Below are positions 53,516 to 63,985 of a DNA stretch of 64,000 nucleotides, in pieces (within the stretch, counting starts at the first letter, position 1; the number at the start of each line of letters is the position of its first letter). Location of the stretch: the NCBI RefSeq assembly GCF_000014145.1, contig NC_008255.1, positions 1,179,501 through 1,243,500 on the forward strand. Reading direction: 5' to 3'. This DNA is from Cytophaga hutchinsonii ATCC 33406 (lineage in GTDB: Bacteria > Bacteroidota > Bacteroidia > Cytophagales > Cytophagaceae). A program made the translations under genes and the position numbers. The notes beneath the pieces were generated by a model. The model was not told the DNA's origin and ran no database searches. It saw nothing but the letters and a program-made list of their open reading frames with translations.

Positions 53516-55516
53516 ATGAGTTTTACCGATAATGCACGAATCCCTTCTCGATTTAATCTATCAAACATTCTTTCACAGATGTCTACCGGAATGGCGATTT
53601 TCCATGGTCCGGAATATATAGTGGAACTCGCTAATGAAGCCATACTTCGTTATTGGAATTTAAATCAGGTGGATGTACTTGAAAAGCCAGCCTTTGATGT
53701 TTTAATTCGCCGCGGCGAAACGAAGCCAGATGCTCACGAATTACAAAAAATAATTGATGATGTTTATCATACCGGAAATCGTGCTGTTGTCAACGAGGCA
53801 TTTGCTGTGTTACCTGTTGAGAACGCAGCATGTGATTTTTATTTTAACCTCACGTTCGACGCAGTACGGGATGAAAATGGTGACATCAACGGAATCATGT
53901 GTCTGATGAATGATATCACTGAGTCTGTACAGGTCCGTAAAAAACTGGAAGCGGCTGAAAAGAAAAAAAGCCTTGCACTGGATGCCGGACTTATCGGTAC
54001 CTGGGATTTTAATCTGCTTGATAATACGGTTGAACTGGACGACCGCTGTCGCGAATTATTTAACATGCCGCCTCAGGAGCACATCAGCCCGCTGGATTTC
54101 TGGAAATACATTAACGAAAAGGATCATGCTAACGTCACAGCAGCTGTAAGCGCTTCGTTAGATCCGCTGCAGCGGGCAGATTATACATTGGAATACAGAG
54201 TAGGAAGTGAAGAAGGGAAAATCCGCTGGATCAGGAACAAAGGAAAGGGATATTTCAACGGTACTATTCCCTATCGTTTTGTAGGCACCGCACAGGATGT
54301 TACAGAGGAACACCGTCTCAAAGACGAGCAGGAAAAATTATTACGTCTGGTAGACAATAGTGTTGAACTGATGTCTTTGCTGGGAACAAATAATATCAAC
54401 TCCTACATCAATAAGGCAGGCATGGAGTTGCTGGGCTTTGATACCATGGAGCAGGTTCTCCGTACACCTATATCTGAACTCCATCTGAAAGAGGATTTTG
54501 AAAAAGTAAGTGCCAATGTTATCACATCCTTGCAAGATAAGGGAAGATGGTCCGGACAAATGAATGTCCGGAATTTAAAGTCTGGAGAGGTTATTCCCGT
54601 TTATAATAATACAGTACGTATCGATGATCCGGCGACAGGAGAAATATTAGCTTTTGGTGCTGTAATGCGGGATATGAGACAGGAACTTGCTGCGCAGCAA
54701 TCGTTGCTGGAATCCGAAAGAAAATACCGGCAACTTACTAATGAATTGGAAGAGCGGGTGGATGAACGCACGGTTGAGCTCCGCAATGCGAACTACAACC
54801 TGAGCCGTTCCAATCGTTACCTGGAGCAGTTCGCGTACATTGCCAGCCATGATTTGCAGGAACCATTGCGAAAGATCCGGATCTTCAGCGATTTGATTAT
54901 TGAAAACAGCAGCGATGGAGAGCTGGTTGAAAAGTATATTTCTAAAATCAATGTTGCCTCGGAGCGTATGTCTTCTTTAGTAAAAGAGCTGCTCAATTAC
55001 TCGCGTCTCTCGTCACTTCAGCATACCTTTGAAACCGTTGATCTGTCTGCCGTACTTACGCATGTGCTTACCGACTGCGAGCTGGTAATCAAAGAAAAGA
55101 ATGCAGTTATTCAGACCTGTTCGCTGCCGGTAATATATGGGGTTTCCTCACAGCTGTATCAGCTGTTTTTAAATCTGCTGAGCAATGCGTTGAAGTTTAG
55201 TGAAATACCACCTGTTGTTTCGATCACCTGTTCGGAAGTATATGGAAGAGACATCATTGGCGGTGAGTTGATTGATCCGGACATCAGGTATATACACCTT
55301 ATTTTTAAAGATAACGGCATAGGGGTTTCAACGGATTTATTTGAAAAAATATTTATAATCTTTACCCGCGGCACCTCAGATCCTAAATTTACCGGTACTG
55401 GTATTGGTCTGGCAGTATGTAAAAAAGTCGTTGAAAATCACCGGGGCTACATTGATGTGGAAAGCGAAGTTGGCAAAGGCACCAGCTTTCATGTATACCT
55501 TCCGTTAAAACAGTGA
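53516..55516 (+). CDS. PAS-domain sensor histidine kinase
   Basis: 666 residues, no membrane segment, so probably cytoplasmic. Three PAS/PAC-like regions (about 15-140, 148-275, 280-400), a coiled linker (about 395-425, RKYRQLTNELEERVDERTVEL), HisKA with phospho-His in IASHDLQEPLRKI (about 446), and HATPase: N box LLSNALKFSE, G1 DNGIGV, F box EKIFIIFTRG, G2 GTGIGLAVCKKVVENH. No response regulator is adjacent. The palindrome TTCGCCGCGGCGAA lies in the coding region (53706-53719), encoding IRRGE. Confidence 0.92.
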   Translation: MSFTDNARIPSRFNLSNILSQMSTGMAIFHGPEYIVELANEAILRYWNLNQVDVLEKPAFDVLIRRGETKPDAHELQKIIDDVYHTGNRAVVNEAFAVLPVENAACDFYFNLTFDAVRDENGDINGIMCLMNDITESVQVRKKLEAAEKKKSLALDAGLIGTWDFNLLDNTVELDDRCRELFNMPPQEHISPLDFWKYINEKDHANVTAAVSASLDPLQRADYTLEYRVGSEEGKIRWIRNKGKGYFNGTIPYRFVGTAQDVTEEHRLKDEQEKLLRLVDNSVELMSLLGTNNINSYINKAGMELLGFDTMEQVLRTPISELHLKEDFEKVSANVITSLQDKGRWSGQMNVRNLKSGEVIPVYNNTVRIDDPATGEILAFGAVMRDMRQELAAQQSLLESERKYRQLTNELEERVDERTVELRNANYNLSRSNRYLEQFAYIASHDLQEPLRKIRIFSDLIIENSSDGELVEKYISKINVASERMSSLVKELLNYSRLSSLQHTFETVDLSAVLTHVLTDCELVIKEKNAVIQTCSLPVIYGVSSQLYQLFLNLLSNALKFSEIPPVVSITCSEVYGRDIIGGELIDPDIRYIHLIFKDNGIGVSTDLFEKIFIIFTRGTSDPKFTGTGIGLAVCKKVVENHRGYIDVESEVGKGTSFHVYLPLKQ

Positions 55517-55624
55517 GCGGTGTATGTATAATTTCTGCATGCTGCATTTGCTGGTTGATGTGCCCGAAAGAATAAAAAATACAGGTATTCCTGCGCACAA
55601 TACTTTATGTATTGTACGGATTTT

Positions 55625-56812
55625 CTAATCTGATTCGGAAGTCTCTGGTTGCTTTGCCGGTAAAAGAAAATATAATAACAGCAATACAACTGCCGCCGCT
55701 GTAAAGAATTTAGGGATAACCTCAAGTCCATAATTTTCAGATAACAAACCAGCTGCTCCGGGCAGCAGAGAGGCACCTGCCATTGCCATTGAGATCTGTA
55801 CACCAATAGCTGTGGCAGCATGTTCTTTACCAATGCGTGCGGGCGTAACAGCAATAAGGCTTGGAAAAACAGGCGCATTTGAAATTCCTAAGACAATAAT
55901 ACCGAACAGGCTGACAGCATCTGTCATATTTATTGCTATTAAGGATGTGCCTGCCACAATACCTATTAATACTCCCTGTAAAACCTTGTTTACAGGAATT
56001 TTTGTAAGGAGGATTCCAAAGATGATGCGCCCGATCGTAAGACTTGCCCAGTAAGCGCTTGCCCACAGGCCTGCCTGAGCTTCAGAAATAAAGCGCGATT
56101 TCGTAAGGATTGAAAAGATCCACTGCCCGAATCCCTGTTCAATGCCTGTATAGAGAAAGAAAATTAAAATGTTTACCCAGACAGCCGGCAGCTTTAGGGT
56201 TTGCAGATAACCGGAATGAATTTCTTCTGCTGTTTCTTCCGTAGCAACTGTCCAGTTCTTATAGGTAAACAGAAACAGGAGAGAAAGAGCAATCTGAATA
56301 CCTGCAACAATGATATACGCGTTATACCAGTATAATTTACAGGTAAGCATAAGCGTAACCAGTAAGGGGCCGGTGGTAGCTCCCACGCCATAAAAGGCAT
56401 GCAGCCAGTTTATGGTGCTGGCACTGAAACGTGCTGCTGCAAATGTATTGATGGAAGAATCAATGGCACCGCCGCCGGAACCAAGGAAAAAAGAAGCAAG
56501 GATCATCAGGTGCCAGTATTGAGAAAATGCATAGGTAAGCAGGCTAAGTCCTGTTAGCAGGCAGCTGATTGCAAGCAATACGCCTAAGGATATAACTTTT
56601 ATAATCTTACCGCTGGTACTGCTGGTTGCCAGGTATCCCATCGTGAAACTCAGCAATAATACACCCAGCGATTCCAACGGTATATGAAGCCTTTCACTCA
56701 TAAATGGCCATGCAATACCGAGCAAACCATCGGGCAGACCCAAACTGATAAAGGCAAGGTATGTTACCAGGATAAGAAAAAATGTACTCTTTTGCTTTAT
56801 AGTGTTATTCAT
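55625..56812 (-). CDS. Major facilitator superfamily transporter
   Basis: 395 residues with 12 predicted transmembrane helices. The start (YLAFISLGLPDGLLGIAWPFM) and LLSFTMGYLATSSTSGKI resemble the sugar (fucose) permease-like MFS branch. Substrate unknown. Convergent with the histidine kinase gene across about 110 bp. Confidence 0.88.
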   Translation of the reverse strand: MNNTIKQKSTFFLILVTYLAFISLGLPDGLLGIAWPFMSERLHIPLESLGVLLLSFTMGYLATSSTSGKIIKVISLGVLLAISCLLTGLSLLTYAFSQYWHLMILASFFLGSGGGAIDSSINTFAAARFSASTINWLHAFYGVGATTGPLLVTLMLTCKLYWYNAYIIVAGIQIALSLLFLFTYKNWTVATEETAEEIHSGYLQTLKLPAVWVNILIFFLYTGIEQGFGQWIFSILTKSRFISEAQAGLWASAYWASLTIGRIIFGILLTKIPVNKVLQGVLIGIVAGTSLIAINMTDAVSLFGIIVLGISNAPVFPSLIAVTPARIGKEHAATAIGVQISMAMAGASLLPGAAGLLSENYGLEVIPKFFTAAAVVLLLLYFLLPAKQPETSESD

Positions 56813-57199
56813 ACATATATTGAATTAAGTAGATACATACGGGTTGTTACCCGGTAATTTTTTTTCCAAAAAAGAAAATACAACAAGAGTTTTACCAACA
56901 GCTTTTGATAATTATTTAAGGAAGTTACGAAAAGATACAGCGCTGTGATTAAAAAAAAGCTGTTATAATCACAAACAACCGACAATGAATGTATCTACAA
57001 TCATGAAATAATACGCTTTATTACCAGGAATTCCTGCTGTTCAATAAAACGAATCACATGTTTTTATTATTTATGTTTTTAAATTATCCATTTTATTTCT
57101 GCATGCTGAAATCTGACTCTGTTTAGCATTCAATTCTGCCGGCCTGTATTAATTATCAGTTCTTTGCCTTATATTTCATTCTGATTACACGATCATTTT
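56813..57199. other. AT-rich divergent intergenic region
   Basis: 387 bp between the MFS gene and the large lipoprotein gene. It presumably holds both promoters. I see no repeat, RNA gene or hairpin of note. Confidence 0.5.
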
Positions 57200-60025
57200 A
57201 TGAATAAAATACTTCAATTGTTTTTTGCATTCGGAATATGTTCCTTTTTTATCGCATGCAATCATTCTGACGGACCTGCATACCGTATTGAACCGCCATT
57301 CAAATCCATTCCGCCACATTATGATACGTTTGAGCTTAATGCTTCGGAACCAAAAATGCTTCGATTACCTGGCGGTTCAAGTATTGAGATTCCGGCGAAT
57401 GCATTTGTAGATAAGAGCGGCAAACCCGTTACGGGTAAGGTGGAATTGAAATACCGGGAGTTCCACACGTCTGCAGATATTTTGGCCAGCGGAATTCCGA
57501 TGCTGTGCAACGATGAGGATGGTATTACAAAATCCTTTGAGAGTGGTGGTATGTTTGAAATTTCTGCTACAGCTAATGGGCAGGAGATTGATATTGCAAA
57601 AGATAAAAAAATCAATGTTCATATGGCTTCTGATGTGGAAGGCGATTTTGATTTTTATTATCTGGAAGAAGATGGAAATAAAAAAACAGCAAACGCGTCT
57701 TTATTTTTACAGACGCAACCAGCGCCGCTTTCAGAGAAGCAATATCGCTGGAAGAAAATATATGCTGCCAAAGAAGAAGGAAAAGATGCTGCACCGGAAC
57801 GTTCGAAAGCATCCGTGCACAAATATTTTCAAACACACTTTGATATTAAAAAATATCCGGAAACAGCTGTACTGGATACGATGAAATGGGAATATGCAGG
57901 CATTACTAAAATGGATGATCCTGCAGACCCGGCCAATACATTTTTTAAGGAAGAAAAATGGGCAGAAGTTTCTATTTCTCAGCCGGTATATTATACCGAA
58001 AAAATCAAAGAGGTGAAGAGAAATAAAAACAACAATGGCAGGCATACAAATTCTTTAGTTATGTTACCCGATTCGTTAGGCATTTTGGTGAATGAAGCTC
58101 CCGGGTATCTTTGCTGGTATGAATGGAACGGAAATTTAAAAACGCGTTTTAATGGGGTTGAAGGTGTAAAATATGATTACTACGCAGAAGGGGCATATGG
58201 TTATGAGAATTTTTCTTTCATAAATAAACAACAGTCGCACCTGTTGCTTTTCGATGAAAATAATCATTGTAAGCTGTTTTCAGTGAACGGAAAACTGATA
58301 AAAGATTTCGGTGTTTTATCTGATCCTTCCTTCGATCATACAGGCAACAAAATCATTGGACAGACTGGTACAGCTGCCAGCGGAAATCTATCTGTCGTGA
58401 TCTTTTCAATCACAGGTGAGGTTCTGCATACATTTCCTGTTACTGTTGCACCTTACTCTATAATCAACGATTATTGGCAACTCTTCGATGATCAATCCAA
58501 ATTTGCACTGATCAATAATGATAAAATAAGCGTAATTGATACAGATGGGAAAACTATTTCCTCTACACATATAGATAAAATCTATTATCTGGATTTGTTG
58601 AGTTATCACCAGGCGATCGCGGTGCATACGTATGACAGTCAATTATGGGTGTGGGACTGGAAGAAAAATAAATCACTGAAAGTTAAATTTGATGCCGCCA
58701 GCTATTCTACTTCAATGAGTCCGAAGGAACCGGTTATAATTATTCATAAAGATCATAAGAATGTGTTCTGGAATTGGGAAAACGATACGTATAAAGAAAT
58801 AGCTAATGTGAATAATGTTGGACTATATTATTCTTTTAAGGGTAATTTCATCTATTCGTATAATACTATCATAATCTATACAGGCGCAGCGATAGATAAC
58901 AATACAAAACAAAGTACATATCTGTTCAATAATTCAGGCACCCTAATACGTATGCTTGATAAATCCCGTTCCTATTCCTTTCGTTTTGATGAACGTGAAG
59001 AACGTATATTGATTTCTGGAGATACCAGTGAATTATATTTGATTGATAAATCAGGAAAGCTGCTTTATGATTTCAAAACATATGATCCTAAAATTAAAAC
59101 GGTTCATTTTTATACGAATGGAGAGATGTTATCTACCACAGAAGACGGAACAGTTGTATTGTGGAATAAAAATATCGAACCTGTACATTCAGTAGTTGCA
59201 CATACAAAAATGACTTCGTTTTTTCCGGATAGTCCGGGAACATGTTACAGCATTGGCAGACTGCAGGCGACTGCCCTATGGGATATAGCAATGGGTAAAA
59301 AACTATATGCCTATGACGATAAGCTGGTCTTTAATGCACAAATGTTTGACTATAGAACCGATAAACACGTTGTTATACCTAAACATGTTGCCCTGTCGTT
59401 TGACTGGTCAGATACAAAATCAGTGAACATCTGGAAAAATACTTCTGTGAAATTACCGGAAGGCGTATATCATATAAATTTTAGAAATAACTCAGCAGAT
59501 TTTCAGACATATGTATACCTGAGTGCTGAACAGCTTGAACAGATTAATAAGTACCAGCATGCACTTAAGCAGCGTATAAATAAAGAGATAAAGAATGAAG
59601 TTAAACGTGCTGACCAGGAAGCAAAGCTGTTACGGAGTTTTGAAATCAATAATTTCGGGATCTATAACTGGGACCGTTTTTATAAAGACAGTAATGCGTT
59701 GTCAGTTCACGCAACCATAGATCTGGGGAATAGTGTAACTGAATTTAATCATGTTACATTATTTTTAATAACGGGAAAAGACAGAAACGTAGTTGTGAAA
59801 TATTACGTATCTACGCTGAATAAATTTTGCTTTGTGCCTGAAGATCATAACATGCTCCTGGCTATATTACCGGATGACCGTATAGCTGTTTTTGAAGAGG
59901 GTAAATTCCGTGCCCTTGATATTGAAAAACTTAAAAAAGATAACGCATATACATTTAACATGACTATCCTGGAAGAGCAGGCATCCAGAACGTTGCTGGA
60001 CAGGATCCTTCAAAAGCCTTCATGA
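57200..60025 (+). CDS. Large propeller-like lipoprotein
   Basis: 941 residues. Lipobox FIAC (Cys20). About 40-180 form a beta-sandwich-like domain (LPGGSSIEIPANAFVDKSGKPVTGKVELKYREF) shared by several Bacteroidota lipoproteins. About 285-730 hold WD40/propeller-like blades (WVWDWKKN, TVVLWNKNIEP). About 760-820 carry a Lys/Glu-rich helix (LEQINKYQHALKQRINKEI), then a C-terminal beta region. I do not know the function. It stands alone, with no T9SS sorting domain. Confidence 0.8.
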   Translation: MNKILQLFFAFGICSFFIACNHSDGPAYRIEPPFKSIPPHYDTFELNASEPKMLRLPGGSSIEIPANAFVDKSGKPVTGKVELKYREFHTSADILASGIPMLCNDEDGITKSFESGGMFEISATANGQEIDIAKDKKINVHMASDVEGDFDFYYLEEDGNKKTANASLFLQTQPAPLSEKQYRWKKIYAAKEEGKDAAPERSKASVHKYFQTHFDIKKYPETAVLDTMKWEYAGITKMDDPADPANTFFKEEKWAEVSISQPVYYTEKIKEVKRNKNNNGRHTNSLVMLPDSLGILVNEAPGYLCWYEWNGNLKTRFNGVEGVKYDYYAEGAYGYENFSFINKQQSHLLLFDENNHCKLFSVNGKLIKDFGVLSDPSFDHTGNKIIGQTGTAASGNLSVVIFSITGEVLHTFPVTVAPYSIINDYWQLFDDQSKFALINNDKISVIDTDGKTISSTHIDKIYYLDLLSYHQAIAVHTYDSQLWVWDWKKNKSLKVKFDAASYSTSMSPKEPVIIIHKDHKNVFWNWENDTYKEIANVNNVGLYYSFKGNFIYSYNTIIIYTGAAIDNNTKQSTYLFNNSGTLIRMLDKSRSYSFRFDEREERILISGDTSELYLIDKSGKLLYDFKTYDPKIKTVHFYTNGEMLSTTEDGTVVLWNKNIEPVHSVVAHTKMTSFFPDSPGTCYSIGRLQATALWDIAMGKKLYAYDDKLVFNAQMFDYRTDKHVVIPKHVALSFDWSDTKSVNIWKNTSVKLPEGVYHINFRNNSADFQTYVYLSAEQLEQINKYQHALKQRINKEIKNEVKRADQEAKLLRSFEINNFGIYNWDRFYKDSNALSVHATIDLGNSVTEFNHVTLFLITGKDRNVVVKYYVSTLNKFCFVPEDHNMLLAILPDDRIAVFEEGKFRALDIEKLKKDNAYTFNMTILEEQASRTLLDRILQKPS

Positions 60026-60168
60026 CACCTGACAGGTAGGGAAACGTTTATTTAATACAGATGTGCCAGTATGTTTATATATGCTTATAAAGAGTTTAAA
60101 TAAGGTATCCTGTCAATAAAAACTCGCATTAAGCCAATATATATAAATCAAAATTGACTTATTTGTAT

Positions 60169-60176
60169 TAAATTTG
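60169..60176 (+). promoter_or_regulatory. Putative -7 box for fabV
   Basis: TAAATTTG matches the Bacteroidota TAnnTTTG consensus, giving a leader of roughly 90 bases before fabV. No matching -33 element at normal spacing. Confidence 0.4.
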
Positions 60177-60272
60177 GAGTTGAGAGGGTTTGCTTTTTAG
60201 GGTTAAAAAAAGAACCATAGAATAAAAGACACCGTATCAGCGTTTAACACAAGATTAACTTTATACACGAAT

Positions 60273-61463
60273 ATGATTATTGAACCTAAAATGCGTGGCT
60301 TTATCTGTTTGACTTCACACCCGACAGGTTGCGAACAGAATGTGATAAACCAGATCAATTATGTAAAATCTAAAGGCGTAATAAACGGACCTAAAAAAGT
60401 ATTGGTGATCGGTGCTTCTACAGGTTTTGGATTAGCTTCCAGAATTACAAGTGCATTTGGTTCAAATGCAGCTACCATAGGGGTATTTTTTGAAAAGCCT
60501 GCACAGGAAGGTAAACCGGGTTCGCCGGGCTGGTATAATACGGTTGCTTTTCAGAATGAGGCAAAAAAAGCCGGAATCTATGCAAAAAGTATTAACGGAG
60601 ACGCTTTTTCTACAGAAGTAAAACAAAAAACAATTGATCTGATCAAAGCTGACCTTGGCCAGGTTGATCTGGTAATATACAGTTTGGCATCACCTGTCCG
60701 CACTAATCCGGTTACAGGTGTTACACACCGTTCGGTATTAAAGCCAATCGGGGGGGCATTCAGCAATAAAACAGTCGATTTTCATACCGGAAATGTTTCT
60801 ACGGTTACAATTGAACCGGCAAACGAAGAAGACGTTACCAATACCGTTGCGGTAATGGGCGGTGAAGACTGGGGCATGTGGATGGATGCCATGCTTGAAG
60901 CCGGTGTACTGGCAGAAGGTGCAACAACAGTGGCCTATTCGTATATCGGGCCTGCATTGACAGAAGCTGTATATCGTAAAGGTACCATTGGCAGAGCAAA
61001 AGATCACCTGGAAGCTTCGGCGGCTACTATCACAGATAAATTAAAATCTGTAAAAGGTAAGGCATATGTTTCTGTTAACAAAGCATTGGTAACACAGGCG
61101 AGTTCAGCTATTCCGGTTATTCCGCTTTACATATCTTTATTATACAAAGTGATGAAAGCCGAAGGTATACATGAGGGCTGTATCGAACAGATTCAACGTT
61201 TATATGCCGATCGTTTGTATACAGGTAAAGCGATACCAACAGATGAACAAGGCAGAATCCGTATTGATGACTGGGAAATGCGTGAAGATGTACAGGCTAA
61301 CGTTGCCGCTTTATGGGAGCAGGTAACTTCTGAAAATGTTTCGGACATAAGCGATCTGAAAGGATATAAAAATGATTTCTTAAACTTGTTTGGCTTTGCA
61401 GTAAATAAGGTTGATTATCTTGCAGATGTAAACGAGAATGTAACCATTGAAGGCTTGGTATAA
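60273..61463 (+). CDS. fabV: Enoyl-ACP reductase FabV
   Basis: 396 residues, the FabV length. N-terminal MIIEPKMRGFICLTSHPTGCEQNV, Rossmann motif VLVIGASTGFGLASR (about 43-57) and the diagnostic Y-x8-K active site, Tyr234 and Lys243. It reduces enoyl-ACP (or enoyl-CoA) with NADH as the last step of the fatty-acid elongation cycle. FabV is intrinsically triclosan-tolerant in characterised examples. Monocistronic; terminator at 61483. Confidence 0.96.
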   Translation: MIIEPKMRGFICLTSHPTGCEQNVINQINYVKSKGVINGPKKVLVIGASTGFGLASRITSAFGSNAATIGVFFEKPAQEGKPGSPGWYNTVAFQNEAKKAGIYAKSINGDAFSTEVKQKTIDLIKADLGQVDLVIYSLASPVRTNPVTGVTHRSVLKPIGGAFSNKTVDFHTGNVSTVTIEPANEEDVTNTVAVMGGEDWGMWMDAMLEAGVLAEGATTVAYSYIGPALTEAVYRKGTIGRAKDHLEASAATITDKLKSVKGKAYVSVNKALVTQASSAIPVIPLYISLLYKVMKAEGIHEGCIEQIQRLYADRLYTGKAIPTDEQGRIRIDDWEMREDVQANVAALWEQVTSENVSDISDLKGYKNDFLNLFGFAVNKVDYLADVNENVTIEGLV

Positions 61464-61482
61464 GTATACAATCAACCTGATG

Positions 61483-61511
61483 AAAAGACTGTAGAGATAC
61501 AGTCTTTTTTT
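61483..61511 (+). terminator. Terminator after fabV
   Basis: AAAAGACTGT pairs with ACAGTCTTTT across AGAGAT, followed by further T residues. Confidence 0.9.
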
Positions 61512-61600
61512 ATACTTTACTGAAACATGCCCTAGCGTTAACTGTTTTATGCATATCTCTATTCATAAAACAACATGGATAAACACAGCGATCAAGTAAC

Positions 61601-62647
61601 ATGAGAGATAAAAAAGATACCGTTAAATATATTGTGGTTTGTACAGGGATTGCATTTGTAATGCTGTCGTACTATGTATATCAGATTTTTTTTACGCCAA
61701 ACTTCGGCAATAATAATGACGCCAAAGATTTTGTATTATATGTGCGCAAAGGCGCTACGTTTCAGGATGTACTGGACACTCTTGATAAACATAACGTCTA
61801 TGAAGATAAAACATCGTTTGCCTTCATAGCAAAAATGTTAGGATATCAGGATCAGGTAAAAGCCGGCAGATACGTACTTCCTGTTAAAACAACAAACCTT
61901 CAGGTTGTTCGTAAATTACGCAGCGGTGCACAGGATCCTATAAAAGTCACCTTCAACAGCATTCGTTTAAAAAGTGAATTTGCAGAACGCATCGGCAGTA
62001 AGTTTTCTTTTGGTTCAGATACGCTGCGGAAATTATTAGCAGATGAAGCTGTTTGTAAAAAATATGGTTTTGATACCAGCACCATATTAGCGATGTTTAT
62101 TCCGAATACCTATGAATTTTACTGGACCTTATCAGCAGAAACTTTTATGAACCGAATGCAGAATGAGTATACACAGTTCTGGACGGTGAAAAGAAAGGAA
62201 CAGGCACAGGCAGCAGGGTTAACACCTATACAAGTTTCTATTTTAGCATCCATTGTTGAAGCTGAAACAAATATGAATACAGAGAAACCAACCGTAGCCG
62301 GTGTTTATATCAATAGGTTAAATATCAATATGCCGCTTCAGGCAGATCCGACTGTAAAGTTTGCCTTAGGTGATTTCAGTATTAAACGCATCAATCATGA
62401 TTTGATTGATGCTGCAGGGAATTCACCGTACAATACCTATCGGGTAACAGGTTTGCCGCCGGGTCCGATCAACATGCCTTCTATTACAACGATTGATAAA
62501 GTATTGAATTATGAATCGCACAATTATCTGTTTTTTGTAGCGGATCCAAAGAAACCCGGGTATCATATTTTCAATGCGGATTACCGTTCACATGTGAATA
62601 AAGCAAATCAATATCGTAAAAGTCTTAATACACGAAATATTCATTAA
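61601..62647 (+). CDS. mltG: Endolytic murein transglycosylase MltG
   Basis: 348 residues. One N-terminal membrane anchor (about 10-31), then the YceG domain: LYVRKGATFQDVLDTL (LysM-like), YKFIPNTYEF equivalent AMFIPNTYEFYWT, catalytic Glu in ILASIVEAETN, and VYINRLNINMPLQADPTVKFALGD. It cleaves nascent glycan strands and sets their length. Followed after 8 bases by the thioesterase gene. Confidence 0.95.
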   Translation: MRDKKDTVKYIVVCTGIAFVMLSYYVYQIFFTPNFGNNNDAKDFVLYVRKGATFQDVLDTLDKHNVYEDKTSFAFIAKMLGYQDQVKAGRYVLPVKTTNLQVVRKLRSGAQDPIKVTFNSIRLKSEFAERIGSKFSFGSDTLRKLLADEAVCKKYGFDTSTILAMFIPNTYEFYWTLSAETFMNRMQNEYTQFWTVKRKEQAQAAGLTPIQVSILASIVEAETNMNTEKPTVAGVYINRLNINMPLQADPTVKFALGDFSIKRINHDLIDAAGNSPYNTYRVTGLPPGPINMPSITTIDKVLNYESHNYLFFVADPKKPGYHIFNADYRSHVNKANQYRKSLNTRNIH

Positions 62648-62655
62648 TTCGTTTT

Positions 62656-63093
62656 ATGATAGAACATTCAGTACAGATACGCGTCCGTTATTCGGAAACA
62701 GATCAAATGGCGTATGTATATTATGGAAATTATGCGAGTTATTTTGAAGTGGCGCGCGTGGAAGCCTTTCGCAGGATAGGTTTTTCTTACAAAGAAATGG
62801 AAGAAGCAGGTGTTATGATGCCCGTTTTGGAATACAAAACGAAATACCTGAAGCCTGCAAAATACGATGATCTGTTAACAATTAAGGTGTATATTAAAAA
62901 TAAGCCAGGTATTCGGATTACGTTTGATTATGAAGTTTATAATGAACAGCATGTGCTTCTTACAGTTGCAGAAACCACACTGGTTTTTATAAACAGCCAA
63001 ACAGGGAAACCAATGCTTCCGCCGCCAGTATTCATGTCTTTTTTTGAAAAATATTATACGGATGATAAACAAAATCAAATCCAGAATTCTTAA
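62656..63093 (+). CDS. Acyl-CoA thioesterase, YbgC/4HBT type
   Basis: 145 residues, hot-dog fold. The motif RVRYSETDQMAYVYYGNYASYFEVARVE carries the catalytic Asp (ETDQMAYVYYGNY, D and the following loop) of 4-hydroxybenzoyl-CoA thioesterase-like proteins. It probably hydrolyses acyl-CoA or acyl-ACP; in E. coli YbgC belongs to the Tol-Pal locus, but no tol genes are here. It overlaps the next gene by 32 bases. Confidence 0.9.
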   Translation: MIEHSVQIRVRYSETDQMAYVYYGNYASYFEVARVEAFRRIGFSYKEMEEAGVMMPVLEYKTKYLKPAKYDDLLTIKVYIKNKPGIRITFDYEVYNEQHVLLTVAETTLVFINSQTGKPMLPPPVFMSFFEKYYTDDKQNQIQNS

Positions 63094-63985
63094 TCATAAA
63101 ACCGTACATGTATTCCATAAGCGGGCATCAAAAATTAAAGTAGGAGAGCGAAATATTCCACTGATTGTATTCTTACGCATTCTGTTTAAAAAACTGAATA
63201 ATGATGATATTAATGTGCGTGCGAAAAGCATTACCTATGATTTTTTTCTATCTATATTTCCGGGTATTATCTTTCTTTTTACGTTAATACCCTATATTCC
63301 TATTCCGGATCTGGATAAAAATATTCTTTCAGCGATTTCCGGTTTTCTTCCCCAAAACATTTATGTTTCCGTTGAATCAACCTTAACGGATATCATCAAC
63401 ATTCCGAGAGGAGGTTTGCTATCCTTTGGTTTCCTGTTTGCTTTTTATGCTGCCAATAATGGAATCATATCTGTTATCAACACATTCAATCATTGTTATA
63501 AAACAACCGATGACAGAAGTTTTATCGCTAAGCTGGGCATCAGCATCAGTATCCTTTTCCTGTTGTTTTTGGTGGTAGTAGGAGGTATTGTTATTACCTG
63601 GTTTTTAAAATTACTATATACCAATTTAGAGAACGGATTTGATGTATCCAGCTTTCAGTTATATTTCGTAGCGTTTTTAAGACTGTTTGTAATGTTCTTT
63701 CTGATTATTATGAGTATATCCATTATGTATTTTATAGCTCCGTCAATTCACAAGCGCTGGAAGTTTTTTTCGTTGGGATCTGTAACAGCTTCAATCTTGT
63801 GTTTTGTATTTAATCTCGGTTTTGGATTTTATATCGAACATTTTAATTCATACAATAAAGTCTACGGCTCTATTGGGGCACTGATTGGTTTTCTGCTGCT
63901 TATTTTTGTAAATATTTTAATGCTTCTGGTTGGTTTTCAGATTAATGCATCGTTAGAACTGGCCCATAAAAATGAAATCAACTAA
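63062..63985 (+). CDS. YihY/BrkB-family membrane protein
   Basis: 307 residues from the ATG at 63062 (a TTG at 63044 is in frame). Six predicted membrane helices between about 50 and 300 and the YihY signature RAKSITYDFFLSIFPGIIFLFTLIPYIP. Formerly misassigned as RNase BN; true function unclear (envelope integrity or transport suspected). Overlaps the thioesterase gene by 32 bases, indicating co-transcription with mltG and thioesterase. Confidence 0.88.
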   Translation: MINKIKSRILNHKTVHVFHKRASKIKVGERNIPLIVFLRILFKKLNNDDINVRAKSITYDFFLSIFPGIIFLFTLIPYIPIPDLDKNILSAISGFLPQNIYVSVESTLTDIINIPRGGLLSFGFLFAFYAANNGIISVINTFNHCYKTTDDRSFIAKLGISISILFLLFLVVVGGIVITWFLKLLYTNLENGFDVSSFQLYFVAFLRLFVMFFLIIMSISIMYFIAPSIHKRWKFFSLGSVTASILCFVFNLGFGFYIEHFNSYNKVYGSIGALIGFLLLIFVNILMLLVGFQINASLELAHKNEIN